Shown: in pieces, positions 1 through 12,600 of the stretch | Layout of the letters: each line of letters begins with the position of its first letter | Position numbering within the stretch: the first letter of the stretch is position 1 | Origin: Cercophora sp. LCS_1 | Taxonomy: Eukaryota > Ascomycota > Sordariomycetes > Sordariales > Lasiosphaeriaceae | DNA: 64,000 nt | Assembly: GCA_036250225.1 (NCBI GenBank) | Contig: JAPZLL010000012.1 | Location: 310,001 to 374,000, forward strand | Direction: 5' to 3' | Program-made: the position numbers and the translations under genes | The notes under the pieces: model-generated | What the model was told of the DNA's origin: nothing | What the model saw: the letters and a program-made list of their open reading frames with translations, nothing else | Databases searched by the model: none

Positions 1-1115
1 GCTGCCCACTCCCGCAGAGCTCCTGAAAATGGCACCGCAAAGGCTGGCCAGGGTACGGAATTGAGCTTCCCTTTCGGTCCTTACATGCTAACTCGATCGC
101 AGGGGAGGTCACTGCAACGCCCGAGCTCTTCGACATCGAATACCTCGCGCCCGTCCAGATTGGAACTCCTCCCCAGGACTTGATGCTCAATTTCGATACT
201 GGCTCGTCAGATTTATGGGTCTTCAGCAGCGAGACCCCTCCTAGCCAGCAATCCGGCCACAAGATCTACAACATCAACGCCAGCACAACAGCCAACAAGG
301 TCGACGGTGCAACCTGGAGCATCCGGTACGGCGATGGAAGCTCTTCGTCTGGCAATGTCTACCTCGACAAAGTCAGCATCGGCGGCCTGTCAGTCGACCA
401 GCAAGCCGTCGAGTCAGCCACCAGGGTCTCGTACTCTTTCACCGAAGACCCGGCATCTTCAGGCCTCCTCGGTCTTGCGTTCGATCACATCAACCAAGTC
501 GTTCCGACTTCCCAAAAGACCTTTTTCTCCAACGCCATGGAGTCGCTCGCCATGCCCCTGTTCTCCGCCAACCTGAAGAAAGGCGAAGTGGGCAACTACA
601 ACTTTGGCTTCATCGACAACACCGAATTCCACGGCGACCTGGCCTTTGTCAACATCAACAAGACGGCAGGCTTCTGGCAGTTCCAGACCGACGCCTACAC
701 CGTCAACAACGTCACCACCACCACCCCTCACCAATCCATCGCCGACACCGGCACCACCCTCCTCATGCTCCCTCTCGACGTCACAAAGGCCTACTACGCT
801 CAGATCCCTTCGGCCGTCGACGACTGGCAGGTCGGCGGCTACGTCTTCCGCTGCAACGAGACCCTGCCCGACCTAGTCCTGCACATTGGCACCAAAGAAG
901 GCAAAGTCTACGACGCCGTCGTCTCGTCCGAATACATGATCTACGCGCCCGCCGACGCCGAGACGGTGGCCGAAGCCAAATGGTGCTTCGGAGGCGTGCA
1001 AAGCGCCGCTGGTTTTCCCTTTGCCATTTACGGCGACATTTTCTTCAAGGCGCAGTGGACTGTCTTCCACGGCGGTGACCTGACGCTCGGTTTCGCGCCC
1101 AAGCCTCTCAAATGA
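1..1115 (+). CDS. Secreted pepsin-like aspartic protease (A1 family), 5' end cut by the window
   Basis: This is an acid endopeptidase of the pepsin A1 family, close in style to endothiapepsin/aspergillopepsin; such enzymes are made as secreted zymogens. The window holds the end of an upstream exon (1-52), a 50-nt intron (53-102, GTACGG..GCAG with a TGCTAAC branch) and the main exon 103-1115. Spliced, the frame stays open: propeptide-like residues lead into Y-L-A-P-V-Q-I-G-T-P-P-Q, the usual mature N terminus. The first catalytic motif DTGSSDLW is at about 193-216 and the second, DTGTT, at about 748-762. The fold runs to a TGA at 1113-1115. The signal peptide and start codon lie outside the window. 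The downstream neighbour converges on it. Family assignment is firm; the specific subfamily is inference. Confidence 0.93.
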
Positions 1116-1826
1116 GGGAATTTTGCCCAGCGCTCAATTATGTATATACCGGCGTCGGGCGGGGGAACCTATGGAATAGAGCTGAAATAACTGTTTTTCC
1201 CGACGACTTTGCTTCTGCTTCCACCGTTATCTTTTCCATCTCTTGACATGTATATATGTACATATCGGATCGCGGACATAGCAGTAGTCGAAGTTCAATT
1301 GCATTGGTAATGGACCGTCACAGAGCGCAGCGACCCGGCGGCGTTATTTCAGTCTCTGCGCCTCACGAGCGCTCAAATTCCGCATGCAAACCGAGATCCG
1401 AATCTCACTTTGCCAGGACCCTTGGAAGCTCGCTTTATATGAGCCAAGTTAATCGATATTGCAAACTCACCATCGGTGGCCGGGCGGAACTTTAGGGCGG
1501 ACGCAGGTCTAGATCCCGTCACTTATACCGGCGGCAAATAAAGCAACCTGGGCTGAGGCTGACTCTAGGTCAAAATTGCCGCCGTGAGGTATCCTGCTTT
1601 GTGATCAAAATCCCAAGATCGATTCACGTTTACTATTTAGATACTAACACATTATGATGACAATCTTCGTGTATTGTATGTCGTGTTTTTCTAACAAACA
1701 CCCTCAAAATGTCGCTAGCTCTTGCATGTTCCATGTTCTAACATGCGCAACCACAAATTCCTGGCGAAATGCAAAATCACTTATCAACCGCTCAACCGGC
1801 AAATGTACTGACATCTCCCATGTTCC
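1116..1826. other. Convergent intergenic region
   Basis: The 3' flank of the protease (+) meets the 3' flank of the histidine kinase (-). Only short random open frames are present and no repeat or RNA gene was recognised. Confidence 0.6.
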
Positions 1827-4800
1827 TCATGTTCCGTGGCACACATGGTCCAATCGCCCGATATTTTCCTCAGTCAACGCTTCACCTGTTGGAAGAGGTG
1901 AAGTAGCCGAATGTGATGCCGCACCTCCGGCTGCGTCAATGAGCTTATCATCACGACTAAGCATTGCAAGTTCATCTGTGGTCGTTCGGCGTATAGGTTG
2001 TACGGACAGGCCCGGGTTGTCTATTAAAGGGGATTGGGAATGCCTGGGCAACTGGCCAACACCGTCATCGGTGTTATTCCGTGTCAACGCCCGCGGCGTC
2101 TCGATGTCTGAATAATCAAATCGACCATCCACAGCACCGAGGATTGCTGCGTCATCAATGCCGATCCCAGGGATGTCAGCCCTATCGCATTCCTCCCCTT
2201 CTTCGGAGCAGTCTGAGCCTCCAGAACGCTCTGGTGTCGACGTGTTTGAGCGTTGTCTTGTGCTCCATCTAACCAGCATCCGCTCCAAGATCTTACTTTT
2301 GACGGGTTTGGAGAGATAGTCATCCATTCCTGCCCTTTTGCACTTTTCCTTGTCACCCCTAATAGCAGAGGCCGTCATCGCAACGATAGGGATGTCGTTG
2401 ACATATGTTTTGTATGGGAGATGATGACGCAAGAGGTGAGCGCATTTATAGCCATCGATGACAGGCATTTGGACATCCATAAGAATAATATCCGGTTTCC
2501 TTCGAGTCCCATTCTGGGCCTCTTTGAGGTAATCCAGTGCCTCCTTGCCGTTCCAGGTTGCCGTGACTGGGAATCCTAGCTTCTTGATCGTCTTGATTGC
2601 GATTTGCTGGTTTATCGCGTTGTCCTCGACAACTAGGATATGGATATCGGCGCGCGCCAGGGCGGGTAGCTCCTCCTCAGGCGAACCAGCTGCAGAGAGA
2701 CTGATCGATGGGTGTCTCCAAGCAGACCTCCCTCTTTCAAGGAGATCCGCATTTGGTGGGGCAAGAAACTGCTCGTACTCTGAGCTGTTGCACGACACGC
2801 TCATCTCGGACTGGAGTCTGTCGGGTAATGGGCCCATACGCACAAGTCCTACTTGATGTGAAGGCTGAGGCTTGTTGAACGGAATCCAGAACGTGGCCTT
2901 GGTCCCCAGCCCCAATGTTGACTCCATGGTTATTCGACCCTTCATCAACTCCAGGAGGTTCTTGCTGATAGTCAAACCCAATCCGGTGCCGCCGAATCGT
3001 CGAGCTGTGGAAGGGTCTCCTTGACTAAACGGCTGGAAGAGCTTTTTCCGGACATCCTCTTCAATGCCAATTCCCGTATCTTCGATGACAAACTTGATCT
3101 CGATCGTGTCCGAGGTTTCCGCCTTCTTTGAGACAGAAAACCTCACAAAGCCCTGGCTGGTGAACTTGATGCTATTCGTCAATAGGTTTGTTATGATCTG
3201 TCGCACGCGTCCAGGGTCGCCCATCACTACCATTTCGTGTTCCACATCCGGGGCAATGTTAGATTTGAAGTCCAACTCTTTCCGCTCAGCGGCGAACCCA
3301 AGCATTTTGCTGACGTCTCGGACTACCACCGAGAGAGAAAACTGTACTTCTTCAATGTCAAGTCTTCCGGATTCAACTTTCTGCAGGATGGTCAGACAAG
3401 TGCAGACTAAATTCCAAGCGGCTGGTCGGAAGGTGCTCTCCCCCCGTTCGATGTGAACTAGTGGCAAAGTACTGAGAGCAGCGCAATGGGTAACACTGAC
3501 CGAGAAGTCCAGGATATCATTGATTACAGTCAGCAGAGCGTTCGCTGAGCGGTAGATGTTCTCCGTTATCTCTCGCTGTTCTTCCTCGAGGCCGACGTCG
3601 AGAAGCAGTTCAGCCATGCCGATCACACCAGTGATCGGTGTTCGAATTTCATGGGACATCTTGCGTGAGTTAGCATGAGATCAGCCAGCATAGATGTCAC
3701 CTACATTGGCAAGGAATTGGCTTTTGAGTCGGCTTGCTTCCTTCGCAGCAGCTTCGTTGGCGACGAGCCGCCGCTTTTCCTTGTCTTGTGTTTGGATATG
3801 TTTCTCACGCGCTTTGAGCTCCGTAACATCGAGAATCAAGCCCATAACACCCTCGATAACGTGTTCCGAGGCAGCTCCGTCGCCCTCTTTCTTCCTCAGT
3901 ATGGGCTGAAAGCGTGCTCGGTACCAAGAACCGTCTGGATACCCATTAGCGATTTCTGCGAGAAATATTGACACTGTTCTCTGATACTCACTGATTTCAT
4001 GCTCCTGAAAGAGAACCATTGGTTAACCGCCCACGAAAACGGCGCACCAGACAGTAAGCAAATACCGCACCTACCTGAAAGTCGGCGGTGGCTTGTCCGG
4101 TAAGAACGGATGCCAAAGGTTCAAGAAATGGCGGCGTATGTCCCTCAGGTAACTGTGTATTGAGACGGTTGAAAACGTCGTAGACGTTCTGCCCGAGATA
4201 CCATTGCGACTTGGGGCCGCTGTCGCAATCTGAGTCCCATATAAGTGCCCCTTCGAGCATCGTCACTTGATAATTCAAGTCAACCGTAAACATCGTCATG
4301 TGAGAGAGCGCAATCACGCTTAGAAGTTGTTGCCGGGTTCTCTTGGCCTCTAGCTTCGCTTCGATGCTTTCCTGCGCAAAACATTAGCCAAGTTGTCCAA
4401 AGATGCCGAAAGGGAGGTCGCTAACATCAACGTCGGTGCATGTCCCTCCAGCAAGTTAGCGAAGAAGTCATTTGCGGAATAGGGATGTACTCTTACCGAA
4501 CCATTTCTCGATCTCCCCGGTCTCCTTATTTCTCAGGGGAAGGGCTCTGCCGAGGAACCATCTCCATGCGCCGTCTTTGCTGAGACAGCGATACTCCGTC
4601 ACGTATGGGTCTCCTGTGGTAAGCGAATGCTTCCACCTTTGCTCTGTTGCCACCATATCGTCGGGGTGGAAGGGGTTCTTCCAGCCAAGCCCAAAAGAGT
4701 CTGCTTCTGACAAGCCTGTGTAATCGTACCATCTGCCGTTGAAGAAATCGTGCTGACCATCGGGTGTCGCAGTCCAAACAAGCTGCGGCATCGTGTCACA

Positions 4801-6276
4801 GATGAGCCTGAACCTTTCCTCATCTGCCGCCTTGATTCGATTGATCTCTTCCGTTATTTGTGTCACGTCGCGGCAGGTGACTACACCAGCCAGAAATTCT
4901 CCTGTGTTGTTGTCTCTGAGAGCTTCCCCTTCAGCCTCAAACACCAGCTTACGCCCGCTTCTGTCACGTAACCCGATACGCCGACCCGTGAACGGTGTTT
5001 CGGTTTTGAGGAGAACTGCTATCGGATACTCGCTTGGCGTAAGCTGCCTGGTGAAACCCTCATCCCAGACGGCCCAAGCGGGGAGCAGATCAAAGCCGTC
5101 GCCTGGCCCATCCAGAACTGCTTCATTACTGAAGAGATCCCGCGCAGCTCTATTTGGGAGGCTCACGCTGCCATCTTTCCACATTGCAAGGATAGGCGTC
5201 TGTGTATTGTCCAACAGAGCGTCTTTCAGCAACATAATCTTCTGTAGGATCGAAGGAGCGCTGGATATAGACGACGTCGAGGGAGGTCCCAGCGGAGGAA
5301 ACGGACTGGATGAAAGCGAAACCGCATTAGGACTAATTATAAGGGGTGAGGATGAGTCGTTGCTGGATGCGTGCGACAGGGGGTTGTTGAAGTGTGGGAC
5401 GCATTTCTTTTCGGCCGCGTTGAGGGTGCGAGTGTTTACAGCTGATTTTCTACCTGGGGGAGGCATTGGAGCCGAGTCGGTATTCGTAAAGGTGAGCGTA
5501 AAGAAGGTTTGGTTCTCATGAACTTCCCAGACCGAGATGATCATCTTTGCGTGAGTCTGGAGAGAAGTTGCCTGAGACCGCATCCGAGAATCATAGGTTG
5601 TCCGACTTATGTCCCGTTTGGAAATAACAACCTCAACAACGGTATTCGAAGGCGAAACGTCTCCATCTTCAGCCCTTGACGTTGACGTCGGTGTCTTCTG
5701 GTTGACAATCGGACCGGCCGGTTCCGCTCTTCTCCCCACTCCTGCTTCAACAACGACTTGGTCGAAGAACTGCTCCCAATCCACCCAAACCGGAGCCCCT
5801 CCTTGAATCAAGTCGATCCCAACTTGAGACAAGGATTTCCCCCTGAGTTGTTCCATTACAGGCAGCATTCCGTCAGGCTCTCGGGATACGTCGTAGTCTA
5901 AAGCCAAGAGTCGGCCCATAGCTTCATTAGCAAGAACAACGGTTTTCAGCCCGTCGAGAACCAGCAAAGGAACGGGGAGAAACTGTAACGTCGAGAATGC
6001 CACTTGGCCGGGGGTGATGAACGGCATTTCGAGGCGGAGTGGACTCGCCGATTGGGATCGATGATGGTCTGGGGCCATGAGGGGGTGGTTTCTGACAAAA
6101 CGTGGTTCCGGCAGAGGAGGCGTGCTGATGCCATCTTCGTCGTAAAGCTCGCGTTCAGCTGCCGCCTCGAGGCGGGGCGGGGGAGGCGACTCGCTCATCG
6201 GGTGTTGGTTGATGTGGACAGCGACATCATCGCTCAAGGGAGGGTCGTCGGTGAACATATTGGTCTCGGCGCCCAC
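1827..6276 (-). CDS. Multi-PAS hybrid histidine kinase (two-component sensor)
   Basis: This is a cytosolic-type hybrid sensor kinase: it autophosphorylates on His, passes the phosphate to its own receiver Asp, and then feeds a Ypd1-like phosphorelay. Six exons are inferred: 6276-4497, 4445-4426 (only 20 nt), 4371-4075, 4004-3705, 3659-3501 and 3380-1827, giving 1369 residues. A PAS-like start is near residues 94-126 (LPVPLLVLDG). Further PAS domains lie near 345-480, 486-600 (TMPQLVWTATPDG) and 615-740. The H-box MSHEIRTP follows at about 800-807 (His802). The ATPase N and G boxes (NLLTNSIKF; DTGIGIEE; GGTGLGL) span about 915-990. The receiver starts near 1098, with the phospho-acceptor Asp near 1154 in LMDVQMP. 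Each splice restores a family-typical peptide, for example FLAN|MSHEIRTP and NDILDFS|KVESGRLD. No transmembrane segment is seen. The exact fungal HHK group is not resolved. Confidence 0.93.
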
Positions 6277-8835
6277 GGTATGGCGGCGGCCGATGAAGGC
6301 CCCGGGGTTTCGCTATTACCCAGACCAGCAAAGTCGAGAGACAGACAAGGAGCCCAGGCAGAATGAGACGACCAAAGTCACCCACGCGACGTCCTTCAGC
6401 TGATACAATAGATCATAACAACGATGACAAGGGAGACGCGTGATGCTGGGCGCTGGCTTAGACTTGGAACGAAGCTATCTACTGACAAGGTTGGGCTCGC
6501 AAAGAAACAGCTGAGCAGCCGACCGTCAGCTCTGAAGGAAGGGGCTGGCGAGGCAAAAGCACCGCAACGTTCCCTCTGTACCTAGGCCCGAAGCAGGGCC
6601 GGAAGGGAAGTAGCGCAGGACGGACTGCTCGGGAAGGTGCAAGTGCCGCCGTTGATGCATTGCAGTGCCTCATCGCTGAGCCATTGGACGAAAAGAAAGT
6701 TTGGGTATAGAGCCGGCGTGGGCGCCTCTTTCCTCCGTCCCATCTCGCCCCTCCTCGGTGTCGTCATCTCCATCTGTTTGAGCCCTTGTTCACGCGGCGG
6801 CAGCTAAACCGTCAAAAGAAGGCGCTGCCCTACCGGGAAGCTTAGGAATTGGGGCATCGTCCACTCTTTGTTGCTAGTGGGCGCCATGCAGATCACACCG
6901 CTTCCAGCGGGTGGCAACATCTTGCTTTTGGTAACCACTCAGCCTGTTCTGTTCAGGAGCTGACACACTTTCCGAAAAGCATCGACGGGAATCTCGCATA
7001 CGGTCAAGACACGGGGCTGAGATTTGAGAACAGCGTCACCAGATGGAGCACGAAACGTGGCTATGGAAGCAGTGTCGGCTCTAGAATGTCCCCTGATACG
7101 CTTACCGCTCTTCTGCTGGCGGAGAGAGGCTGCGGTATTCATCGGTTCCTGCGTCCAGCGTCCAGCGTTTGTGTTTGTTGCCCATTTTCCGGTGCCGCGG
7201 CTCTGACGTCATTGGTTAGATCTCTCGATTGCTAGGATAATTCTGCGGCACGCGGATCGACCCACGACGGCCCAGTAGCTGAACATAAAAAACATGAAAT
7301 CCACGATCAGTTTTCAGACAGATGTTTATATTGAAGCGTATTTGTAACTGGGCTTACTGGGTGGGCCGAAGATATATATTCTGAGATTTGGTGCTTCTGA
7401 CGAGATGATGCTGCGGAGGACAAGACGGTTTTGGGGCTGCCAGTCCACTAGTGCACGGCCCGTTGCCGGCTGGCAGGCACTGTAATTGCCAAGGTATCGG
7501 CCCCACCCTCGCTGCCAGCCCAACGAGATCAGGGCCTGATTTGGTCTGAATCAAAGTCAACACAACTTCACAACTTGGTTCTCCAAAGTCCTCGATGCTC
7601 AATGATGACGACCGAGCCTCTCAAGCGGCATCTTATTAAAGGCCAGCTCCTGCCTCCCCAGCCTCGCCCCAAGTCAATGTCGTACACCCAGCCTCGACCG
7701 CCCAAAAATGAGACATACGCTGTTCGTCGTGGGGACACTCAAAGTGTGAAGCCAGGATCAATTGTCGGCTGTCGCTGAATGCTGACCGCGACAGGTACAT
7801 TGGAGCCAAAATATGTTTCTCTGGCCACACTCCCACAGCCCTTTGTGAATCCGGGTGATGCGTTCAGCAACCTGAGCCTCGGGGGCTCATGAGTCATGGT
7901 CAATGACCGATTGCTGGCATGATGTTGATCCGGCATCGCCAGGGTCGCGGTTTTCTTGATGTCTTCTGCTTACCACGCAAATCGGCTCCCGGCCCGTCTC
8001 GGGCCAAAAACAGCCATGATCGGGGTCGCCAGCTTCGCCGCCAGCGCCACACTCCCCGAGAGGGCCTCCGGCGCTAGAGGGGCTCCAGCTGTTCTGATCG
8101 GCTGCGACACAGAATTTGCCATTAGTCATGAGATCGGGGCACTTCGGGCGCAACTTTTCTCCCAGGACACCCCTCGCGGTGCTCTTGGCATCCCCTGGAT
8201 TTGCTGATGCCGAGTGTAAACTCCGCATCTCCAAATACCCACCGACAACCCCGCACTGCTGGATCGAGGGGTGTGCAGACGGCCAGTATTGGGGGCGAGG
8301 GGTCTATCGACAGCTGTTTCTGGAATTGACAACCCTGCCTCTGTCTCGGCGGGCTCCAAAAGTTTGGGACTCGTTTGAGGCGCAGACTGTTGCTTGGTCT
8401 GCATCTGCAGAAGACGAGGTTGGCGCTTGGAGAAGCTCTTCGGCCTGCGCGCGAGCCCTCTGCCTCTTTGGACCGGTTCGCTTCCCTTGCGAGCCGGCCA
8501 GGAGCTGCAGGTCGTCTTGCGTCTCGGCCGAAGTAGGATCACCAACCGCAGACCGGCAATGCGTCCAGGGGAGCCGGCTTGCATTTGCGCGGGGAGGGAG
8601 GGTTGACCCCAGGACTTAAGACACCGCGTCCCACCCCGGCGTTGGCGCCCCACCGGGAAGTCGTGGCTACTTGCCGTACTTTTTCGTCGATAGCCGTCTT
8701 CCTTTTCGTTTCGTCTCCGTCCTTGCTTGGTCTCCGTTGTTGTTGCTGCCATCCTCCGTCTCCGAGCCCGATTCCTCACCCTCGCCCTCACCCCTGACCT
8801 ACCTCGACGCCTTTGTCAGCTTGACCACGACCGCC
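6277..8835. promoter_or_regulatory. Divergent 2.6 kb promoter region of the histidine kinase and the aldehyde dehydrogenase
   Basis: This region lies between two divergent start codons. Only short open frames occur, including a 221-codon antisense frame over the dehydrogenase leader (8126-8791) with no recognisable domain. The part from about 8680 to 8800 is pyrimidine-rich, as expected of a fungal 5' leader. A consensus CRE and an adjoining inverted CCAAT box lie at 7204-7215 and are listed separately. Confidence 0.5.
7204..7215. promoter_or_regulatory. Perfect CRE (TGACGTCA) fused to an inverted CCAAT box
   Basis: The palindrome TGACGTCA at 7204-7211 is the consensus site of ATF/CREB bZIP factors, such as AtfA in fungi. 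It overlaps ATTGG at 7211-7215, which is CCAAT on the minus strand. It sits about 930 bp upstream of the histidine kinase ATG and 1.6 kb upstream of the dehydrogenase ATG. That it is functional is inference from the match and its position alone. Confidence 0.35.
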
Positions 8836-10336
8836 ATGGCTCAGAACGGTGCCGCCGCCGAGTCGTACTCGGTCCCCTTTTGGATCAATGGTCAGGAAGT
8901 TCACCCAGAGAAGAGCTTTGAGGTTGTGTCGCCCGCAACCGGCAAGGTCGTTCACAAGAGCGGTAGCGCCAGCGATGTCGAGGTCAAGGCTGCCGCCGAC
9001 GCAGCAGCGAATGCCTTCAAGTCGTGGAAGAAGACCCTCCCCAACGAGCGGCGGAGCATCTTCATCAAGGCGGCTGAGGTGTTGCAGAGCAGGGTAGAGG
9101 AGCTGGGGCAGTACATGATGGCTGAGACTGGCGCCCCTAAGCAGTGGGCTGACTTCAACTTGAATGTTGCCAAGGAGTTCCTCTATGATATGGCTGGCCG
9201 GGTCAACTCTCTGGAGGGCGCGGTGCCTACAACTTCCGACCCGAACGTGGGCGCCATGGTCTTGAAAGAACCCTTTGGCGTCGTTCTCGCCATTGCTCCC
9301 TGGTGGGTTTACATCTTGGTGCTGCAGCGGTGGCTCGTGCTAATACACAGACAGGAACGCCCCCTATATTCTTGCCATGCGATCCGTTCTCTTCCCTATT
9401 GCCGCTGGTAATACTGCGATCCTCAAGGGCTCCGAGATGTGCCCGCGCACAATGTGGGGTCTCTGCTCTGTTTTCCACGAGGCCGGTCTTCCCGCCGGTG
9501 TCCTCAACTTGATCGTTCACGAGCCTGCCAACGCTCCCGCCATCACCAAGTCCCTCATCGCCAACCCCGACGTCAAGAAGATCAACTTCACCGGCTCCAC
9601 GGGCGTCGGCCGTATCATCGGTCGCCTCGCTGGCGAGAACCTCAAGCCCGTCCTGCTTGAGCTCGGTGGGAAGGCCCCTGCCATCGTGTGGGAGGACGCA
9701 GACCTCGACAATGCCGCTGTTCAGTGCGCGCTTGGCGCATTCCTGAACTCTGGTCAGATCTGCATGTCGACGGAGCGCATCCTTGTTCACAAGAATGTGC
9801 GTGCTGAGTTCGAGGCAAGGCTCATTGGCACCATCAACGGTATCTTTGGCCCCCACACCGGCACTCCCGTGCTTATCACCAGCGCGGCCGTCGAGAAGAA
9901 CAAGGCCTTGATCCGTGACGCTCTTTCCAAGGGCGCCAAACTTCTCTATGGTGACGCGGCGGCCAAGGAGGCGATCCCGACACACATGCGCCCAATCGTG
10001 ATTTCCGACGTCAAGGAGGAAATGGATATTTACCAGACGGAGAGCTTTGGGCCAACTGTGTCTCTGATCGAGATCGAGACAGAAGAGGAGGCGCTTCGGA
10101 TTGCCAACGATACTGAGTACGGCCTCACGGCGGCTGTGTTCACCGAGGACCTGAGGAGGGGATTGAGGTTCGCAAAGGAGATCGAGACGGGCGCGGTTCA
10201 CATCAACAGTATGACGGTGCACGACGAGAGTGTGCTCCCGCATGGCGGCGCCAAAGCATCTGGCTACGGCCGGTTCAACACAGCCTATGGGCTGGGTGAG
10301 TGGGTGAGGACCAAGACGGTTACTTTCAAGTACTAG
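8836..10336 (+). CDS. NAD(P)+ aldehyde dehydrogenase, salicylaldehyde/vanillin dehydrogenase-like
   Basis: The enzyme oxidises an aldehyde, probably aromatic, to the acid. Two exons, 8836-9302 and 9355-10336, flank a 52-nt intron (GTGGGT..ACAG, branch GCTAAT), giving 482 residues, the normal size for soluble ALDH. The start MAQNG has a good context (CCGCCATGG). Splicing joins IAPW|NAPY, which places the oxyanion Asn at about 157. The cofactor motif FTGSTGVG is near 234-241, the general base Glu in LLELGGK near 258, and the catalytic Cys in NSGQICM near 292. The C terminus is intact, with no targeting signal. The similarity in style to the SALDH/VDH branch is from memory of the family and the substrate is not proven. 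Confidence 0.92.
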
Positions 10337-10647
10337 TTGGGAGCAGCACTGGACGGAGCGAAACTATAGTATGAATGAATGATTTGCGAATTGAAATTTT
10401 GACTAGTCTAGTGATTTGCTTGTGATGTGTTTTGACGTGGAGTGTCACCAACGGTGACGGGCAAACTTGCTGGATACTTTCCTCAGGTTTTGCATGATTT
10501 TCAAGAAGCCTAGCTAGCGCCTGAACAGGCTCGATGCTGTTTATAGTTAGAATGTGTCTAGCCACCTGTCGCTATTTTCAACCTGTAGAACCCCAATACC
10601 GTTAAATACACCACCGCATCGCCGATACAACCAACCGTCGGCGTTAT
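10337..10647. other. Short convergent intergenic region
   Basis: This is the 3' flank shared by the aldehyde dehydrogenase (+) and the nucleoside hydrolase (-). Nothing beyond ordinary AT-richer 3' sequence is visible. Confidence 0.6.
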
Positions 10648-12173
10648 CTAATGCTGGGTTCCATTTCCGTTCGCTGCAGCAGCATTCGCGGCGTCCGCCC
10701 TGGCGACGCACTCCTCCAAGACCTTCCAAAACAACGGGATATTCAGATTCCTCGGAATCCTCACTCCCTCCTCACCCGGCGGAAGTTTCTTGACAATTAA
10801 CTGCCCCGTCTTAGCGCCCGCCATAGCCTCCTCGTACGTCCCTTCGGTAACAACCGACACCTCGAACCGCTCTCTGGGCCCCGTCCCATTCACCTTGCCC
10901 TCTGGATCTGAGTCACAAAACGGAATCTCATGCTGCTCGCCCACGCCCGCCAAAACCGCCGCCACGGCGAGCGGATCATGCAACGGCGGACCCTCTGTGA
11001 TACCAAACACATCACTGTTCCCATTAGTTGAGCGCCATCAACGACACGAGCATAACACAACTTACCTGTACGTCTTTGCAAAAAACATTAACAATTCTAC
11101 CAACATGATCCTCAACGTCGTCTTCCCCTTGCCCTCCTTCTGTCCACCGGGTCCATACAGTAACAGATCACGGACATCCTCGGTCGCTAGAACCAAGTGG
11201 CTCACATCAAGGGGGATCAGCGTCGTCTTTGCGGCGAGTCCCTTGTTGCCGAAAAGCGATGCCGCCGCCTCCGGGTCCGCGAGCACGTTGAACTCGGCGA
11301 ATTGCGTCCAGTTGCCGATGCGCGGAACGCCGTCGACATGGCCAAGGACGGCAGGGGTGAAGCTGTTGCCGACGGCGCCGCCCATTAGAGAGAGACCTTT
11401 GATGTGTGAGACCAGGGAGGGGTATTTGAGGAAGAGGGCGGCTGCGTTGGTGAAGGCGCCTGTGGCGACAACCCAGGCTGTGTTGGGGGGGCAGGCGATC
11501 AGGGCTTGGTAGGCAGCGTCGATGGCTGGGATCTCGGTGTTCGGGGGGGCGACAGGGGTGGGGAGATGAGCGGTTCCGTCGAGGCCGGTTTCGCCGTGGA
11601 TGCTGTCCGGATTAGATTGATGGGTTTTGGGATGAGGAAAAGGGTTCTGATAGGGGGTTTGCTAGACGGGTAGAGGCAATGACCCTGAGGTTGAAGCTCA
11701 AAGATGGGCCTTTGAATGTATTACCCATCACCAAAGGATGATCTTTAAGACCTTGCGGGGTTTAACATAGACATGAAAGCAACCCGGGTGTGTATAAGAG
11801 CCTTTGGACTTAAGAATATGCCCGCCTAGCAAAACCCCGTAGTGGCAAGAAAGTCTGCACTCACTCGGTTGGTGGGTGCATGGTGGGCCGGAAGAGTGCT
11901 TTGGATGCGCCGACATAGACAGGGATAGAGTGGGCTTTGTTGATGGCGGTTAAGATGGATGTGGCATTGTAAGTTGTTTTCCTGCGGGAAGGCTTAGCGA
12001 GATGTTTGTGTAAATAGGGGTAAGGGGCAAAGGTACTCGAGAGCTGCGTTGCCAAAGACGGTTGAGATACCTAGAATGCGGATCGCTGGATGATAAGCCG
12101 CCAGAAGAATTGCGAAAGTATCGTCATGGCCTGGATCGCAGTCAAGCCAAGTGTATACAGGGGTGTCTGCCAT
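10648..12173 (-). CDS. Inosine/uridine-preferring nucleoside N-ribohydrolase (Urh1-like)
   Basis: The enzyme hydrolyses the N-glycosidic bond of nucleosides for salvage. Four exons are inferred: 12173-12037, 11981-11865, 11602-11066 and 11014-10648, giving 385 residues. The metal-binding signature DCDPGHDD is at residues 11-18, immediately after the start. Splicing recovers ALE|KTTYNA, PPTD|IHGETGLDG and TYS|DVFGITEG. The glycine-rich GLSLMGGA segment and the C-terminal EGPPLHDPLA segment, both typical of the fold, are present. The third intron in transcription order is short (51 nt); the second is 262 nt, long for this window. It converges on the aldehyde dehydrogenase. The choice between uridine-specific and broad enzymes cannot be made from sequence alone. 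Confidence 0.92.
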
Positions 12174-12600
12174 TTTGTCTCAATGTGGCAATTGATACTT
12201 GTTATCGGAGCTTGTCAAAGATGCTGCTGGTACGAGGCGGTTGTTCTCCAAGCTGCGAATGATAGCTATGTGGGGTATGTTGTGTAAATCTGATGGCGAG
12301 GGTTTATAGATGAAGCGATGAAGGTAATGTAACCGTAGCTTTATCCAGATCAGGAAATGAGTAAACGTGATATAGAGTGTGTTGAGTTGAAGTGAAGCTG
12401 TGAGGTACAAACAAGGTTGCCGTTTCACCCAACTCGGGGCCCACTCAAATGACACAGCGTTTGGCGCCGAGGTTCCGGCAACTTCGCCTCATCTCACGCC
12501 ATCATCCAATTAGGAAGTTGCGAAGCTTGCTTGGTTCCTTATGCACCGTTATCTCTATCTAGGCTGAGAGTTACGAGCTGGTATTGGAATAAAGCCGTTT
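12174..12600. other. Promoter of the nucleoside hydrolase and 3' flank of RED
   Basis: 427 bp between two minus-strand genes. Only small open frames occur and no recognisable motif or repeat was found. Confidence 0.5.

Noticed and set aside
3954..3995. Possible extra intron (GTGAGT..CGCAG, 36 nt) in the histidine kinase
   Set aside because: It is below the usual minimum intron length and the exon reads in frame without it. It remains a minor doubt because the donor is strong.
8126..8791. 221-codon minus-strand frame upstream of the dehydrogenase
   Set aside because: Arg/Thr/Ser-rich random composition over the pyrimidine-rich leader; no start context or domain.
9227..10243. 338-codon open frame antisense to the aldehyde dehydrogenase
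   Set aside because: It lies wholly over a well-supported exon; GC-rich third positions create long antisense frames. No domain is visible.
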